A stretch of 64,000 nt of DNA from Ophiura sarsii (GCA_035610835.1 CM069441.1:101801606-101865605), one strand, 5' to 3'. Positions 1-13,215 are shown, numbered from the stretch's first letter. The notes: generated by a model from the sequence alone, not told the origin. Program-made: numbers and translations.

Positions 1-288
1 ATTGTGAATCAATTGATCTTACGGGTGACTAAGTTGGAAGGTTCCCTCGTCGCCATTCATAATGTGTCGTTTCGTTTGTTTATTATCTATTATTTAATTT
101 GCATTGTTTATTGTTTTCATAAGATTTTGTGACAACTTTTCAACTATCATGTATGATAGCTTTAAAATGTGTTTTTGATGTGTAATGATTTATATGTTGC
201 AAAAAATATTCACATGAAAACTCAAAACTGACGTTGTAGACGAGAATTTTACATCATTGCAATATTTGTGCGTTTGTGTGTTCTGCAG

Positions 289-540
289 ATATCGAGAATC
301 CGGTCTTCGCTGGTATAGTTGATGTGTTACACGTAATCCCGGCGTGCGCAGATAATGACACCGTTAACTGGATAAAACCCATGGTTAGTGATAATTCTGG
401 GTATTATACTCTATCCTCAAGTCATGCACCAGGGGACATCTTACCATATGGAGATACGTTGGTGACATATACGGCTACTGATCCTTCGGGAAATGCGGCG
501 TCCATCAGTTTTAATGTTACCGTGACGGTAACATCAACGG
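289..540 (+). CDS. Copy 1 HYR-b exon
   Basis: 252 nt, phase 1-1, between tgttctgcag and gtaggt. Encodes DIENPVFAGIVDV at the start and PYGDTLVTYTATDPSGNAAS near the end, the HYR signature. About five residues differ from the inverted copy at 33879-34130. Confidence 0.87.
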
Positions 541-3500
541 GTAGGTTTCAAATTCACTAGTCAATCATTTTAGTTGTAAAATAGCAATTGACGTTGGTTC
601 ATTGTCAAGGTTTCGTTGGGACGTAATGAAGAAATAGAATGAGCTAATGTGATTTGCTAAGCAGGCGCTACTACCGCCCATGAAAGCCTTCCTAGGTATT
701 TCAGTTTGAAAACTATTAAGAGATCAGATGCAAAATGAGAGTTCTAATAGCTGTCTGCCCTGATTTTATATATTTTTTATATTTATCCAGCAATTTCGGG
801 TGATGATATTTTTGTACTAGGCAACTAATTAAAATGGGTATTAGACTGTTTTTGTACTACATGCCTGTATCAGTTTAATGAAGACATACACCTATATAAG
901 AAGTACCTAACCAGGTGCTAGTATACCATTTTATTCAAACTCTATTACCTATATATTAAAAATCTGAAATGTACAATTTCTTGGGAAATTTCTTCCTCCG
1001 AATCTGACACCTCATTAATACAATCGATTGGAACATTTTGAATTCATGATCATTTGATTAACGAGATGTGACGAAAATTGTTGGGACCAAATTACATTTG
1101 TTATGAAATTGTTTTCTTGTGTACATGTACACTGTGAGTTATTGAAAGCAGTGAGGCATGTAGTGCTAAATGGTTCACAACACAAGCATTCTCACAGTGC
1201 ACTACAATGCTGCAGGTGCTAAAGATAGTCATCACGGCTTGTTGAACAATTATAAACAGTCATACCATAAGTTATCTACTCAATTTTATGAACGAGGTGT
1301 AAAATTACGCGGAAGAAATTTGCCTACTTCTGTGCTGAGTTCTGAGTTGTTTCATTCTTTTCAACATACAGAAATAATTCGATGTGGTAAAACCAGACAG
1401 ATTAGTACTTATTTGACTCAATATTCAGAGCTGGCCATTGATGGGATCATATCCGGCCCCGCTAATCCAGAAGGTTGCACTCATACAGGTAAGAGAGTTT
1501 GTCATGTTTGTAGTAAACTATAAGACCACAGCTATCTGTGTTGCCGAAGTCCATGTACAAAAGAAAAGTTTTCGAGCTGTAGAACAAGATTTTCACTAAT
1601 AAAGCGAAGTATAATGCGCTTTAAGAAGAGGGAGCGAGAGTAGGGGAGAGAGAGAAAGGGAAATGAAAGGTTTCTATTTTGGTTATTTTAAATTCAGATT
1701 CAAACAATCCTAATAATGAACAATGTACATCAAAATATACCCAAATTCAAATAAAACCTTAAACAAATTCTTCTATTTAGGCTTACGCATCCCCTGTTTA
1801 CAACTACGCGCGTCCCTCCAGTTAAATTGTGAGTTATTTGACGAAACTTTTTTGCTCGTCTTATGTGTCAGCGCCTGACACATTTGGTATCTTTACTAAA
1901 TTCACGCAATGTTGTGTGTATGTATCCTTAAAAGGCTCCCTCATTTTCCCTCTAAAGCCGTGAACGTTGTACTGATAATAGATGATGATCTTACACGCGT
2001 TATAAGCTTATAAATGGCTGAAAACTGTACAGAATTTACCAAGATATGAGCAAAAAACAGAACAAATCAGGGCTTTTTCAGACTGTTGCTTGCTACGGGC
2101 CGTGTTTGGTTATCTTTATGCGTACTGCAACCATGCAGTCGGCGCGTAACACATAGCACATTGTAGTGCGCCACGCAAAATAAACGCGAACACATGGCCA
2201 TGGATACGCTGACGCGGTACTATTACGCACACAAAAAGAACCATGAGATATAGATTGGGGTAGGCCTATATGACGAAAAATAGGCATATGCATTATACTT
2301 TAACCTATAAATTTATTCTTACCACCAATATCGTGATAAATTTTCCAACACTAATGTGTTGTTTCATATTGTAGGTATTCTATCTGGTAGGCCCTACTTA
2401 CTAGCGGGAGCCCGTCAGAAGGACGGGCGTAGTCTTACTATAATTCACGTAATGTTGTGTATATCCTTAAAAGGCTCTCGCATTTTTCATCTAGAACCCG
2501 TGTACGTCGCGTTGTACTAATAATGGAAGATTATCTGGGACGGGTTATAAGCTATGAACATGATAAATGACCGAAAACCGTACAGAGTTAACCAAAAAAG
2601 TTTGAACCTTTTTTTGCTGCTACGCGCCGTGTTTGTTTATCTTTATACGTGCTGCAACCATGCAGTCGGCGCGTAACACATAACGCGTCGTATTGCGCCA
2701 TGCAAAATAAACTCGCATACATTTACGCTAACGCGGTACTACTATGCACACGCACTACCCCCGGCCCCACGCACACTTACACACCCCGGCGGGAAAATAT
2801 TGGAGAAATACGCTGCGCTACGGGAGATGGTTACGGTTAGGCCTTTGGTTGAGGTTGAGATAAACCACGGGGCAGGGTGTTATGGAGTAATGTGGTATGG
2901 GAGGCAGGGGTTTAATGACAACTTGTAATACTAAATTGGGTAACAGGGAGGGTCACGAGGTGTAATGAAATAGTGTGGTGTCTTAAAAGTATACACCATG
3001 GGATGTAGCTTGGGGTAATGACGGAAAGCGTTCAATTTCAGGTCAGAAAATAGCTTGCATTATATTTACTCAAATGTATGGGACATGGGGTAATGACGGG
3101 AAACATTTAATTTCAGCTCAGAAAATAGGTATATGCATTATATTTTAACTCATCTATTATTATATATTCTTACCAATTTTGTGATAATTATTTGAATACT
3201 TATGTGTTATTTCATTTTGTAGATGTCTATCTGGTAGGCGCTACTTACAAGCGGGAGCCCGTCCAAAGGACGGGCCTCCCGCTAGTTAAAATAATTCAAC
3301 AAGTTTCTCTACCCAAATATGCTTTAAGTTTTGTACTACTGCGAATTATTTTACCGGAAAAAGCTTCAAAAAGATATTGACACTTTTGGAACACAGTACC
3401 CGGTATCTATGTCATCAAGCGGTATGTTATGTACATTTTGTATGTCATGGAGGTAAATGTTTTCGAAGAAGCATTATCGTTCGTCTGTGAATTCTTGATG

Positions 3501-5675
3501 ATGCTAGGGTGAATAAAAAGGAATATCTGTCGAATTCTTGGATACAAGCGCGGTGTCATATTGCCGGAATGCATGTCGTTCTTGCTTATCATGCTTATAC
3601 AATCCTTTAACATTTTATCATTACCTTAATAGCAAAGGATTTGAGTGATCCCGAAGGCGATTGGTGGATGGTGGATCTCCGTCAAAGCGCATGTATTGGT
3701 AAAGTGGTGCTTTACAACAGACTTGATCGTTTTAGTAAGTTGTGCAATAATTCATGTATATTTAACAAATAAAAGAAACCGTCAGCGTTTTGTGGTTTTT
3801 TTTTGTTGGTACTCAATTTCTGCCTTGTCAATATAGGAACCCCTCAATTAACGGGGGACCCTCTTACCATGTTTTAAGACCAGAAACTCAATTATTGTAG
3901 CTCGGGGTTTGAGGGTGCTTAAAAACAATTATTTCCAACTGATAAGTCAGTGAAATCATTTGCATATCGATTTACCTAATAATGAACTTGACTTGTTTAC
4001 GTTTATTATGTCAGGCGATTATGAATTCATTTCCGAAAACCTCTTCCTGAGGCGATGTAAAAACCCTGTATTACGGGCCCGACCGACCCATTCTTTTTTC
4101 AAATTAAAAAACAACATTCTTACAAAATAATTAAGAACATTTTTGATCAATTTAAAGATAATAATTTATTTTTTCCTTAAGCTTCTTAGATGAGAAGATG
4201 TTAGAGAATAAGATTCACCACCTGACACATTAGCTCAATATTGATACAGCGCCGGTCTAGTGATCCGGAGGTCCCATGTTCAAATCCTGGATGAAAAGTA
4301 AAACCATTTCTCTGACTTATCATTTGTGATGTGTGTAAATAAATAGAAATGATTTATTTATATATCGATTTACTTTTTTACGTTTCAATAGGCCACCATT
4401 ATATATAACGTGTAAAGTCTACGGGTATCAAATTCGTTGTGTGCTCCTTAAAAGCCAATCATTACATCCGTGTCAAAGTTAAAAAACGGTCAGTTGTGAT
4501 AAAAATTGTAATTTTCATTCCTGCCACTGATTTTTTTTAAATTTTGATGTAGGCCTAATTGGTTGTCATAAAAGGTCAAACGAGTCCTTTAGACTATGTA
4601 TACACATAGTTATCGTGATTATAGCATAATTCACTGTTTAAAAATTTGTGGTTAGATCGAAACATACTTCTATTTCATCCATTCATCCTGACCTTGCGAT
4701 GAGACGACAAAATGATTCTATGAACTCCGGTTTACACAAGCTTGACAAGAGCTTCCATCTGACAGGTATCTTACGGAAGTTTGTTTGTTTGTTTGTATGG
4801 GAGTTTTGTTTTGGTTTTTTGTTTGTTTGTTTGTTTGTTTGTTTGTCTGACATTTTTTCTCGGAGTACCGATTCACACGGCGCTTTATCTCGATGGGCGG
4901 TTGTGGTTTGTCCAACTTAGATATTTTACACTTTTGATAACATGCATTCAGAATTGATATCGATGAACGAAAAATAAGAAAAAACGGGCCTTTTTTACGG
5001 GTCATTTTCAGGCTGTTATTACTAAGCTGACGCGGAGTTATGCTTGCTCTAGACCAAGGACGCTCTCATAATATATACATGCTGTAAACAAAACATTACG
5101 CGTAACGCAGCGCGTAACAAATTACGCCGTAATGAGATGCCGAACACGTGGCAAGCCGAGAACCGCGAAACCACGGGTGACTTATTATTATTATTTAAAA
5201 TTGTATCATTGATTAACAAAAGTTAGTCTATTTTATACCTTATTTACAATTAAATAATACCTTCCTGCCGTTGATGGGGCAAACATCGATATCACGTAAC
5301 GAAAGCGAGGCGAAGAATGTAATGATATCGATCCGGGGATATCGATGATTACCCCATCAACGGCAGGAAGGCGCCAATATTATAAATAAGGTATTTACGT
5401 TATTAACGACTGATCCTGTCACTGTTCTTGACACAGAAAATCGCCTAGCAGGCGCATTCGTTCGAATAGGGCAAGATCCTGACAGAAACAATCCAGATTG
5501 CGGTCCCGGCATCACCATGGAAACAATTGACGCCACCAGTGTTATAGAAGTGGAATGCGAACTTGAGGGACGTTATATTAGTGTTCATCATCCGGCAACA
5601 AATACTGAAATTATAACTTTGTGCGAGGTGAAAACCTTTCCTGGAGAGTGTTCTGCTACTGGCGAGGGTGGATAA
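289..5675 (+). CDS. Copy 1: HYR-F-type lectin gene, partial at left window edge
   Basis: Four exons in the window: 289-540 (HYR-b), 1372-1488, 3633-3734 and 5437-5675 (lectin). All joins are phase 1, all donors and acceptors are GT-AG, and the frame is open to TAA at 5673-5675. Exons for signal peptide, Cys module and HYR-a would lie left of the window by comparison with the copy at 48-62 kb. The lectin motif is H-x30-R-L-D-x4-R: a four-residue insertion lies between CTHT and WWMVDL relative to the canonical x26, which may alter the sugar pocket. No stop or frameshift is visible, so this copy could be functional. Confidence 0.8.
1372..1488 (+). CDS. Copy 1 F-type lectin exon, N-terminal part
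   Basis: 117 nt, phase 1-1, acceptor tcaacatacag and donor gtaaga. Encodes EIIRCGKTRQISTYLTQYSE, then LAIDGIISG and CTHT. It has two extra codons relative to copy 2 and six relative to copy 3 in the loop before CTHT. Confidence 0.8.
1850..2870. repeat. Tandem pair of an interspersed repeat (GTTACGCG family)
   Basis: Two related segments, about 1890-2300 and 2440-2870, share aaaaggctc..catttt, catgcagtcggcgcgtaacacata and cgccacgcaaaataaac. Related sequence is at 15540-15870 in reverse and, more weakly, at 5030-5190 and 27380-27500. No coding capacity. It lies in the copy 1 intron between the first and second lectin exons. Confidence 0.65.
3251..3282. repeat. GC-rich perfect hairpin (CGGGAGCCCGTCC)
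   Basis: gcgggagcccgtccaaagga then cgggcctcccgc folds with one bulged base and an aaa loop. The same hairpin is at 29150-29182 in arm 2, and a decayed one is at 2403-2428. Probably the end of a mobile element. Confidence 0.65.
3633..3734 (+). CDS. Copy 1 F-type lectin exon, WWMVDL...NRLD part
   Basis: 102 nt, phase 1-1, acceptor taccttaatag and donor gtaagt. The frame reads AKDLSDPEGDWWMVDLRQSA then CIGKVVLYNRLDRF. A different frame is also open here, but only this one gives the lectin motif and joins both neighbours in phase. The CAA codon (Gln) after VDLR is TAA in copy 2. Confidence 0.8.
4224..4296 (+). repeat. tRNA-Thr-like pseudogene or tRNA-derived repeat
   Basis: Contains an A-box-like ttagctcaatattgatac, an anticodon arm gccggtctagtgatccgg (loop ctagtga, anticodon AGT, mismatch at the stem base) and a B-box gttcaaatcc. 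Acceptor and T stems are imperfect, so it is not a functional tRNA gene. The arm 2 partner has a deletion in the T arm. Confidence 0.5.
4779..4847. repeat. GTTT microsatellite
   Basis: Runs of gtttgttt interrupted by atgggagttttgttttgg. The arm 2 equivalent is caaacaaa at about 27656-27713. Confidence 0.85.
5261..5370. repeat. Palindromic element beside the terminal lectin exon, copy 1
   Basis: cttcctgccgttgatgggg at 5261-5279 is the exact complement of 5352-5370. The inner part includes atcgatatc...gatatcgat. It ends about 65 bases before the acceptor of the last exon. Confidence 0.75.
5437..5675 (+). CDS. Copy 1 F-type lectin terminal exon
   Basis: 239 nt after acceptor ttcttgacacag, phase 1 start, TAA at 5673-5675. 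Encodes NRLAGAFVRIGQDPDRNNPD, CGPGI, ECELEGRYISVHHPA and ITLCEVKTFPGE. These are the NP-x-CG, C-x-x-x-GRY and LCEV landmarks of F-type lectins. Confidence 0.84.
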
Positions 5676-7180
5676 CACTGATACGGTACTGTTCGCCAGT
5701 GTTGTGTTATAGTAACTGTTATAATGCTATGGATACAATTCAAGCTATTTCACGCGAGCGTGTCTTGTTTTGTTCGCGGAGCTGCGTCTAGATGCATAAA
5801 ATGCGAGACCAACTATGTATGCATGCGCGTGACGAATTCAAGATTGACCAATCAGGATGCGCGCAGTCCTTTTTGAAAGCGTTCGGTACGCACTTTCACT
5901 TTAGGTTTACCCGCGGACGTATACACGCACGTATGGATGGAATGATATCCATAGCATTATGACGCTGACTATTATAGTGGTCCTATGACGACGGGACAAT
6001 TTAGGCATAAATTAAGACCTATAGGCCTATAGTAATTCTTTGAATTTAAACTTCACCTACTACATGAATAAATAATCGGTTCATTAGTCGAATATGTAGA
6101 TTTGACGTATTCATGATGGGATTCCATTCACACACATAGCTCAACACGCTCATTACAATTAATGAGCGGACTGCTTCCATTCACACGACCCATAATAATT
6201 CTTATTATAACTCAGTGTTTTTAATCGATTGTCACATTGTACATACTTGTTATTATTAATATTATTATTACCTACATTTTGTAAATATTGATGTCATTGT
6301 ATAATTATATGTATCATTGAATAACGAATTAATAAATAAAAAACACCCAAAAAACCCCCCAAAACCCCAGCCTTCATTCACTCGAATCGGCGATTTTCTC
6401 ACTGAAAACAACCATGTGGCAACCTGTCATATTTGTATCAGGGCGGAGCTTAATAAGCAATACTGTCGCATAGAATTCTCATTCTTGATTTCAACCTAAT
6501 ACCTTAAGCACAGTAGCAAAGCGTTTACAATTAAGTACAACTAAAATTGAAAAATATTTGCCATATTTGTAGAATGTAATTGTAATTATATATAAGTCTT
6601 GGAATGAAATATTTCTACAACATATAAATCTCATGGAATTATTTTATCGTAAGATTGTTGAATTATGGTAGAAATGTAGAGAAATAACAAAAGTGGATGA
6701 GATAATAGAAAATTCTTTGGAATAATGACTATATAAAATATAATGGCAACACGATATATTTCAAACTTCGGATTTGGTCCATTGGCACGGAGAGGATTTT
6801 AATCCTAACCTCAAAATCGGGCATGCGGGATGTTTTATGATTGTTTCTGGGATACTTTGACGTGCTGATTTTAAATCTGGATGATGCCAACTCGTAGCTG
6901 TTGAGTGTTTTGAGAAATAAGGGGATTAAAGTTCTGGGAAGCGGACATTTTCAAAATATCTTTACAGACACCACTAATATATGAAATTGAAGCTCTTTGT
7001 TTACTGATCACTAAATATATAGTTTGACATGGTTTATAATATGACTTATATTATTTAAGTTATGAGGTAAAGGTCAAGTTGAGGTCAAATATAAATTTCC
7101 ATAGCCATTCATTTATAAGTAAATAACTGTACATAAAGTTGTATACCGTATATGAAGTAGAATAATATTTTTCTGACAGA

Positions 7181-7794
7181 TACAGGGTGAGTCAGAAAAA
7201 CTGGGCACTGTTTCACAAAAGCGTGACAATGAATTAAGGCATGCATATTCAATGGTAGCGCTTTAAAGACCTGTAATATGTGTACTGTCGTGGAAAAAGG
7301 GTACAGTTGTTGGCAATATGTATTTGGAGATATTGATGGAATTAGACATGCAAAAACAAAGAAAATAAAGACAATTCTACAGGAACTTTTCTTCAAAAAA
7401 TCATAAAGTATTATCCAATATTAACCGCAAAGGTGTCATTTTGCTCCTTTTGTGATATTAAGATCTCAACTTTTTCTTTGAGAGACAACTGCACCCTTTT
7501 GCTGCGGCTGTATACATTATATAATATGGCTTTCATTCAAAGGAATTATTTTCAAAATCGACCATCTCGTTATCATGTCATGCTAATCTTGTGAAGCCTT
7601 TGGCTTTGAAATACCAGATTCTTCTAAACTTGTTGTAACATTATGACGCAATGTTCGAATTCCAAAATTCTTCATTTGAATGAAAACCAAATATGTGGTC
7701 TTTGTAGCGCTATCATTGGTTTTGAATATGCAAACCTAACATTTCTGTGGCGCTTTCGCCAAAAAAGTGCCCGTTATTACTGATTCACCCTGTA
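7181..7794. mobile_element. MITE-like element with TACAGGGTGAGTCAG ends
   Basis: Left tacagggtgagtcagaaaaa and right ttactgattcaccctgta are inverted copies over about 28 bases with few mismatches, length 614. It encodes no protein and is absent from arm 2, so it arrived after the duplication or was lost there. A related end fragment lies at 11029-11046. Confidence 0.7.
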
Positions 7795-8088
7795 CGTTGA
7801 TTCCAACGATTCCAGTAATACTGTATACATACCCTGCAATTTCCCTTACACATCAAAGACAATGGTTGCTTTAGCACACGATGCAAGAATCTCAATTTGG
7901 ATCTTGCAAAAACATAAGTAAAATGCTTGAAATTCCTAGTAAAATGTATTGTATTTGTATTTACTCGACCATTTACTTCAAAAATGAATGAAGTTATTCC
8001 TTTTGATAACTAGTACAAGCATTTACCTGTAAATAGTTACAAATACCAAATGATAGTTTAAATTAAACATAATCTGTGTGGCTGCATA

Positions 8089-8541
8089 TACAGGGTGTGT
8101 CAGATATAAGAAACGTCATTCGATTAGTAATTGAAGATAATCAATACAATCAATAATGATCTTATTGTTAGTTCCATTTGAAAAGGAAAACGAATAATAT
8201 ATTCATGTCATTTCATATATGATAAATAACCAAATACGTGAATATTATATGTATTTTAAACAATAAATTGATGTTACCTATCATGAATCATCATTGGAAT
8301 CTCAAATGCAGTTTTGTTTTGAAAGTGCACTTCTAAGTTCAAAAGAGGCCAAAGTAGACTTCTCGCTCTTATTAACTGAATTGGTCATATCTCTGGAGTT
8401 AAGGGATTGAATTTTGAGTGATGAAGTGTATTTGAGGACTAACAGGGCTTACCAAAAGTCTATTTTTTAAAAAACAAAAACATGGGATGTATTTTTAATT
8501 ATTAATTTCCCTCATGGGACACTTTTTTAACACACCCTGTA
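8089..8541. mobile_element. MITE-like element with TACAGGGTGTGT ends, arm 1
   Basis: Ends tacagggtgtgtcag and ttaacacaccctgta, 453 bp, no protein. It is present in inverted orientation in arm 2 (17640-18094), so it predates the duplication. Confidence 0.7.
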
Positions 8542-9016
8542 CATTTATTCATTATGTAATATGATGAAAACCACTTGTTTTTTCCAATAATTGCATGTTC
8601 ATAGGTTGTAAATATCAAGTAGAAGAATTTTTTTGAAATTTACTTTGGATCAATTATTTATGGTATATTTATAACATCGATTGTAGTAGTATAATTGTAA
8701 TGTTAAATTATGAAATTGTAGATACTTATTATGTAAATCTTATAATACTGCTAGTGCGCTGGCAATACTATTTTTCTGAGAGATATGTTAATGCCAGCGA
8801 TTTCAGCATTCTACTTATTCAGTATTGAACTAAAACAATTGTCGGTATCATGATGCATCAATATCTGACCTGATGTACCGTGCAATGTCCCTTACAACAT
8901 GGTGTTTACTCGACCATTTACTTCACAATGAAGTGATTGCTCATTTTTATTTATAAATTTAAGAAAAACTGTCACTATTTATGTTATTTATTAGTCTTAT
9001 TGAAGTTCAATTAACT

Positions 9017-12000
9017 AGTAGTATATCGGTATAACCAGGGGATAACCTAAAGGTTGGAACAGGTGTCTCACCAATGGGTCGAAATATGCATGGGCCCAAA
9101 GCCAATTGTCATGATTGCAAGTAAATATGACCCATTGTCATAGTTTCCTCGAGCATATCAGCCCATTCCAACAATTTGCTTGAATATATTGACCCATTGT
9201 CATAGTAGCCTAGTGTTGGTACAGATAACCTCGCCCACCCCCCCCCCCCCCCTCCAAGAATAATACAACACACACACATAAAACAAACAAAAACAAACAA
9301 ACGCCTTATTTCAATCAACAAAAAGGACCCCATCCATAGAGTAGCGTCACAAAAAACGCAACCCCATTGTCATAGTACAGTAAGAGGGTGAAAATGCGAC
9401 CCGATCAGTGGCAGATAATGTACCTACCTTTTTTTTTAAAGAGTACTACCCCCACCCCCCGAGAGAATTAATATTTTAATGTATGTTTTGTCTGTTAAGA
9501 GCTACTTCTGTGATGTTTTCATCAGTAGCCAGAATATTTTGTTTATCTGAATAATTTTAGCAACATATTTCAATATAGATGCAAAGTATTTTAATAAAGT
9601 TCAAAATGTAGAATTAATTCAATCCTTTTAAAGAAAGATGCTTCAAGAATGTTTACTCGATGACAGAACCGTCAAACAGGCACGCACGGCGCGGCGCTGA
9701 AGCGACTGCAGAACGCAGAATATCCCGATTGCACGCGATGATACAATTGCTATCCATCACGGCCTGGCTGGTAATAGGCATAAGAATTTGCAACATCCAA
9801 TCAAAAGCCACCGTTTTGATAATTTACATATCAAGAATGATTCGTAGATAACCCTATTCTAAACAAAACAAAATTGAAAGCCCCTATATTTGTTATTAAA
9901 TGCCATGTGCCGGTGTATTTGGATTAAAATTCGCAATTTCGCGCCACTTTTGAGATATAACGAATAAAAACATGTGAACAACACCCGCAGTGAAAATCGG
10001 CATGTTTTGTAACCATTTTCTGAAATGGGAAGTAATTTAAATCATCTGTTTCATACCAAAATAACAGGGAAATGGTGTATTTTCCATAATACAAAAAGAA
10101 AAACCTATGAGAACATTCACCGTCGGAAGAACAATCTAGGTATGACATGTTACTAAATGTAGTCTAAAATGTTGGCCCAGGAATCCTTTACTATTTATAA
10201 CGGCTATCGTTATCCATTCTCGGAATATCATTAAATCAACATAGGACTTATAATATGTGACCTGAAACCATTTTTGGTTGTTTAATTGAAAGTGATTTTT
10301 TTTCCTCAAAATTGATTTTGGTGCAAGTTCGGCATTTTTTCAAAAAAGTGATTTTGTTAGATTTGTCCGAAAACCATCCACAACTCTCCACTTAAACAAC
10401 CCACAACAAGTGTCTAGTCAAACCAGATTAACTATGTCTCTCTGTTGGTAGATTGAAACATCAATACACCAAACAAACACCGCTTGACTCCATCACAGCA
10501 GTGACAGTTATCACAGACTGCAGATTGTTAAAATAAGCAGCATTATTATACATGTATTTTACGAATGTGACATAAACTACAACAAATAACTAAACATGGC
10601 TGCCTCCATCTATATCTAGAAATACCCTAATTTCGTCGTCTTGTCAAATCCATGGAAGCAGAGAGTCGGCTCGCTTCGCGAACTGCCTCCTAAAGAGTGT
10701 ACAATTATTAACCTGAACCTGAGGGCGCAACATAACTTTAAAGGTGTGCACAGACGATGGCGGTCACGCGAAATCATCGGCATCATTTTCATGTCGAATC
10801 AAAACTTTCTCGTTGAAACCGATATTTGATGGAAAACCTATTTCTTATGCAGACAGGAAAATGAAACATTTTAATGAACTTCCTTACCATATTAATTTAA
10901 TTCCTCGCCATAGACCTTTAATTTCAAAAAGAAAAAGAAAAGATTTCAAAAATTCATATGAAGTCCTCATCCTCAGTATACTCTGATGGAGAAAAAACAA
11001 ACCAATAAGCAAATTTGTGTCCAACTAATTCTGACTCATCCTGTATGTTACGTACTTTTCAATGTTCAAACGTTTGTTTTGGCAAAACTTGGCATTCAAC
11101 GTCTTCCCTACCAATTCATCCGCTTCGAGAGCAGCATGGCATGGTCAGTTTGATTTTAATAGATGACGTTTATCTGTTTTTGCAAAAGAACAATTTAGAA
11201 GTTTAGATTGTATGTAAGAGGAGCAATGATAAACCTGTGATGAACGTGAAAATACTTAACAAATCGAAATGATAGTAAAAATAGTAAAATTATTCAGTAA
11301 AAAAACACCATTGCATTCTCCGCACGCAAAAGTAATCCAAACGAACGCGCGCTATTTGGGCATACACAAGCATCACGCATACGATTTATAATGCGCCATG
11401 TTGCACCATGCCGTTTGCGCGCCCCTGCTCGTCGGGATTCATTCACTGCTGTTTGCCAATTTGGAGCTGACTGAACTATAAATACGTATGGCACGTATTT
11501 TGCACAATAAAAGATCTCCTTCAATCCAAGGTTCAATCCAAACTCCTTCCTCTTACTACTGCTTTTTCACTAAGTAGGCAAAGTCAAGTTAGTCAATATG
11601 ACAATGATGACCCAACGGTTAATATACACAAAAAGCAGTGAATGAAATAAATTAATCATGATATTTGGTCATTGCAAATACCTTACAGACACCATTCAAA
11701 ATATAATAAAGATGTAATTCATAATACCGAGGTTTTAAACCATTCTAAAGCAATTTCATGTCATATTGTAATCCTTCAATAGCAGAAATAGTGGTATTAT
11801 ACCCAAAATGCCCCCAAAATGTCTAAGAACTAGAAAGAATGTGAATTATTTCATAATCTATTCACATTTCAATACCGAGTCATGTTTTATTGACACTAAC
11901 AACTCATTTTCAAAATGAATTTTACAATTTTGATTAAGTTTTTGCAGGCGGACCAGTTGCCCCATACCCCTTCGGACCACTTGCCCCAATAAATGACTTC

Positions 12001-12890
12001 GCACTTTGTCGAGATAAATCATTATTCAAACACGCCTGTGACGTAATAAATTTTACGCCAAAATGTTTTAAAACATACCACCATTTTGTCATTATAATCA
12101 ATAACTCCAATACAATTTCAGAAAAAAAGCAAAACTGCATTTTTGTTTTTAGCCATTACACAGATTTCTGCAGCCAGCGAGTATCTTTGAATTCACAAAT
12201 ATTACGGCGTTCGGGTATTACAAGTAGACGACTGTCTTTAAATAAAATAAGAAATGGTGTACTTTGTTATTTGCAAATTCATAAACTAATAACTCTGCCA
12301 AATGAATACCCGTGATAATGATTTAAGTTGAAGCATTCTTTAAATGATAATATTGATCACAAATCGAAACCACCAATGTCCCAAGTTAGCAATATGCGCC
12401 ATTTTACGGTCATTTCAACATGTTCAACCACAACCTATGGTTTTATCATATTTCGAAGAGTCCCTAAGCACACTACAATATAGCACCCATCAAATGTAAT
12501 ATGCACCTAGCATCTTAAGACGACTGTACTGCATGTATATATTTACTGTTGCATATCTGTCAATCATATAAAGTACATTAAACATGATCTAAACCCATCT
12601 TCATATATCGTCCATACTATCAGTGAATTGTCAATCAGTCACTCAAGGAGGTAGCTTCAAAGATCTGGAGAATATCACATGTGTAAATACCCTAAAGTTC
12701 CAAATGTTTTGGATAGTACAAGGTAAGGATATATGTCAAGTTTCAACAAAAGTCGTACTGTTCAAAAGAAAGCAGTATGCCCATACAATTACAAAATCCT
12801 TCATTTCGGACCACTTGCCCCACGGACTAGTTGCCCCATATTCCCCTATCACATACATATGAGAACATATAATCCAGGCCTATAATAGCA
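9017..12890. other. Spacer between arms 1 and 2, left part: no gene seen
   Basis: AT-rich sequence with a poly-C tract at 9238-9252 and scattered short repeats. Phrases ggaccagttgcccc and cggaccacttgcccc occur at 11950-11987 and again, in swapped order, at 12808-12838. Open frames here are short and lack splice context or recognisable motifs. Confidence 0.6.
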
Positions 12891-12893
12891 TTC

Positions 12894-13060
12894 TGACCTG
12901 AAAATGAAAGCTTCCCGAAAGCTTTATCCCATGGTTTATACTTTTAAGGAACCATACTATTTCATTCCACCTCGTGACCCTCCCTGTTATGCTGTTACGC
13001 AATTTAATATCGCATTTCTTCTTTAACCCCTGCCACCCAAACCACATTACTTTATAAACC
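12894..13060. repeat. Interspersed repeat flanking the GC-rich element
   Basis: tgacctgaaaatgaaagcttcccg...cctcgtgaccctccctgtta resembles 15170-15330, 29300-29520 and, in reverse, 2880-3130. Probably parts of one older element family interrupted by the GC-rich insertion. Confidence 0.55.
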
Positions 13061-13084
13061 CCCTCGCCCCGGCCGTGATTTTTT

Positions 13085-13215
13085 TTTTACTAATCAACAT
13101 TTGTAAAATTAGTTGACTTTTTAATTTATTTAAAAAAATCATTTTATTCAGTGAATTTTGCTTTATTCCGTATTAAAACGAAATAAATAAATTTTACAAA
13201 TGTTGATTAGTAAAA
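13085..13215. mobile_element. Short MITE with 26-bp terminal inverted repeats
   Basis: ttttactaatcaacatttgt.. at 13085-13110 is complementary to 13190-13215. Total 131 bp, AT-rich interior, no coding capacity. Confidence 0.75.

Larger units (their letters stand above)
1..9016 (+). repeat. Duplication arm 1 (gene copy 1 and downstream repeats)
   Basis: This stretch is matched in reverse by about 34200-16339, piece by piece: 289-540 with 34130-33879, 3633-3734 with 28812-28711, 5437-5675 with 27104-26866, 8089-8541 with 18094-17640, and ...ttcaattaacta ending near 9016 with tagttaattgaa near 16339. Most length differences come from insertions in the other arm. Homology stops abruptly on both sides of the 9.0-16.3 kb spacer. 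Confidence 0.8.

Noticed and set aside
3645..3836. 63-codon frame overlapping the WWMVDL exon
   Set aside because: Wrong frame: the lectin reading is offset and is the one that joins its neighbours in phase.
4224..4296. Functional tRNA-Thr gene
   Set aside because: Mismatched anticodon-stem base, poor acceptor and T stems, and a deletion in the arm 2 copy; treated as a tRNA-derived repeat.
10641..10986. Overlapping short frames in the spacer
   Set aside because: No homologous arm sequence, splice context or known motif; length is within chance expectation.
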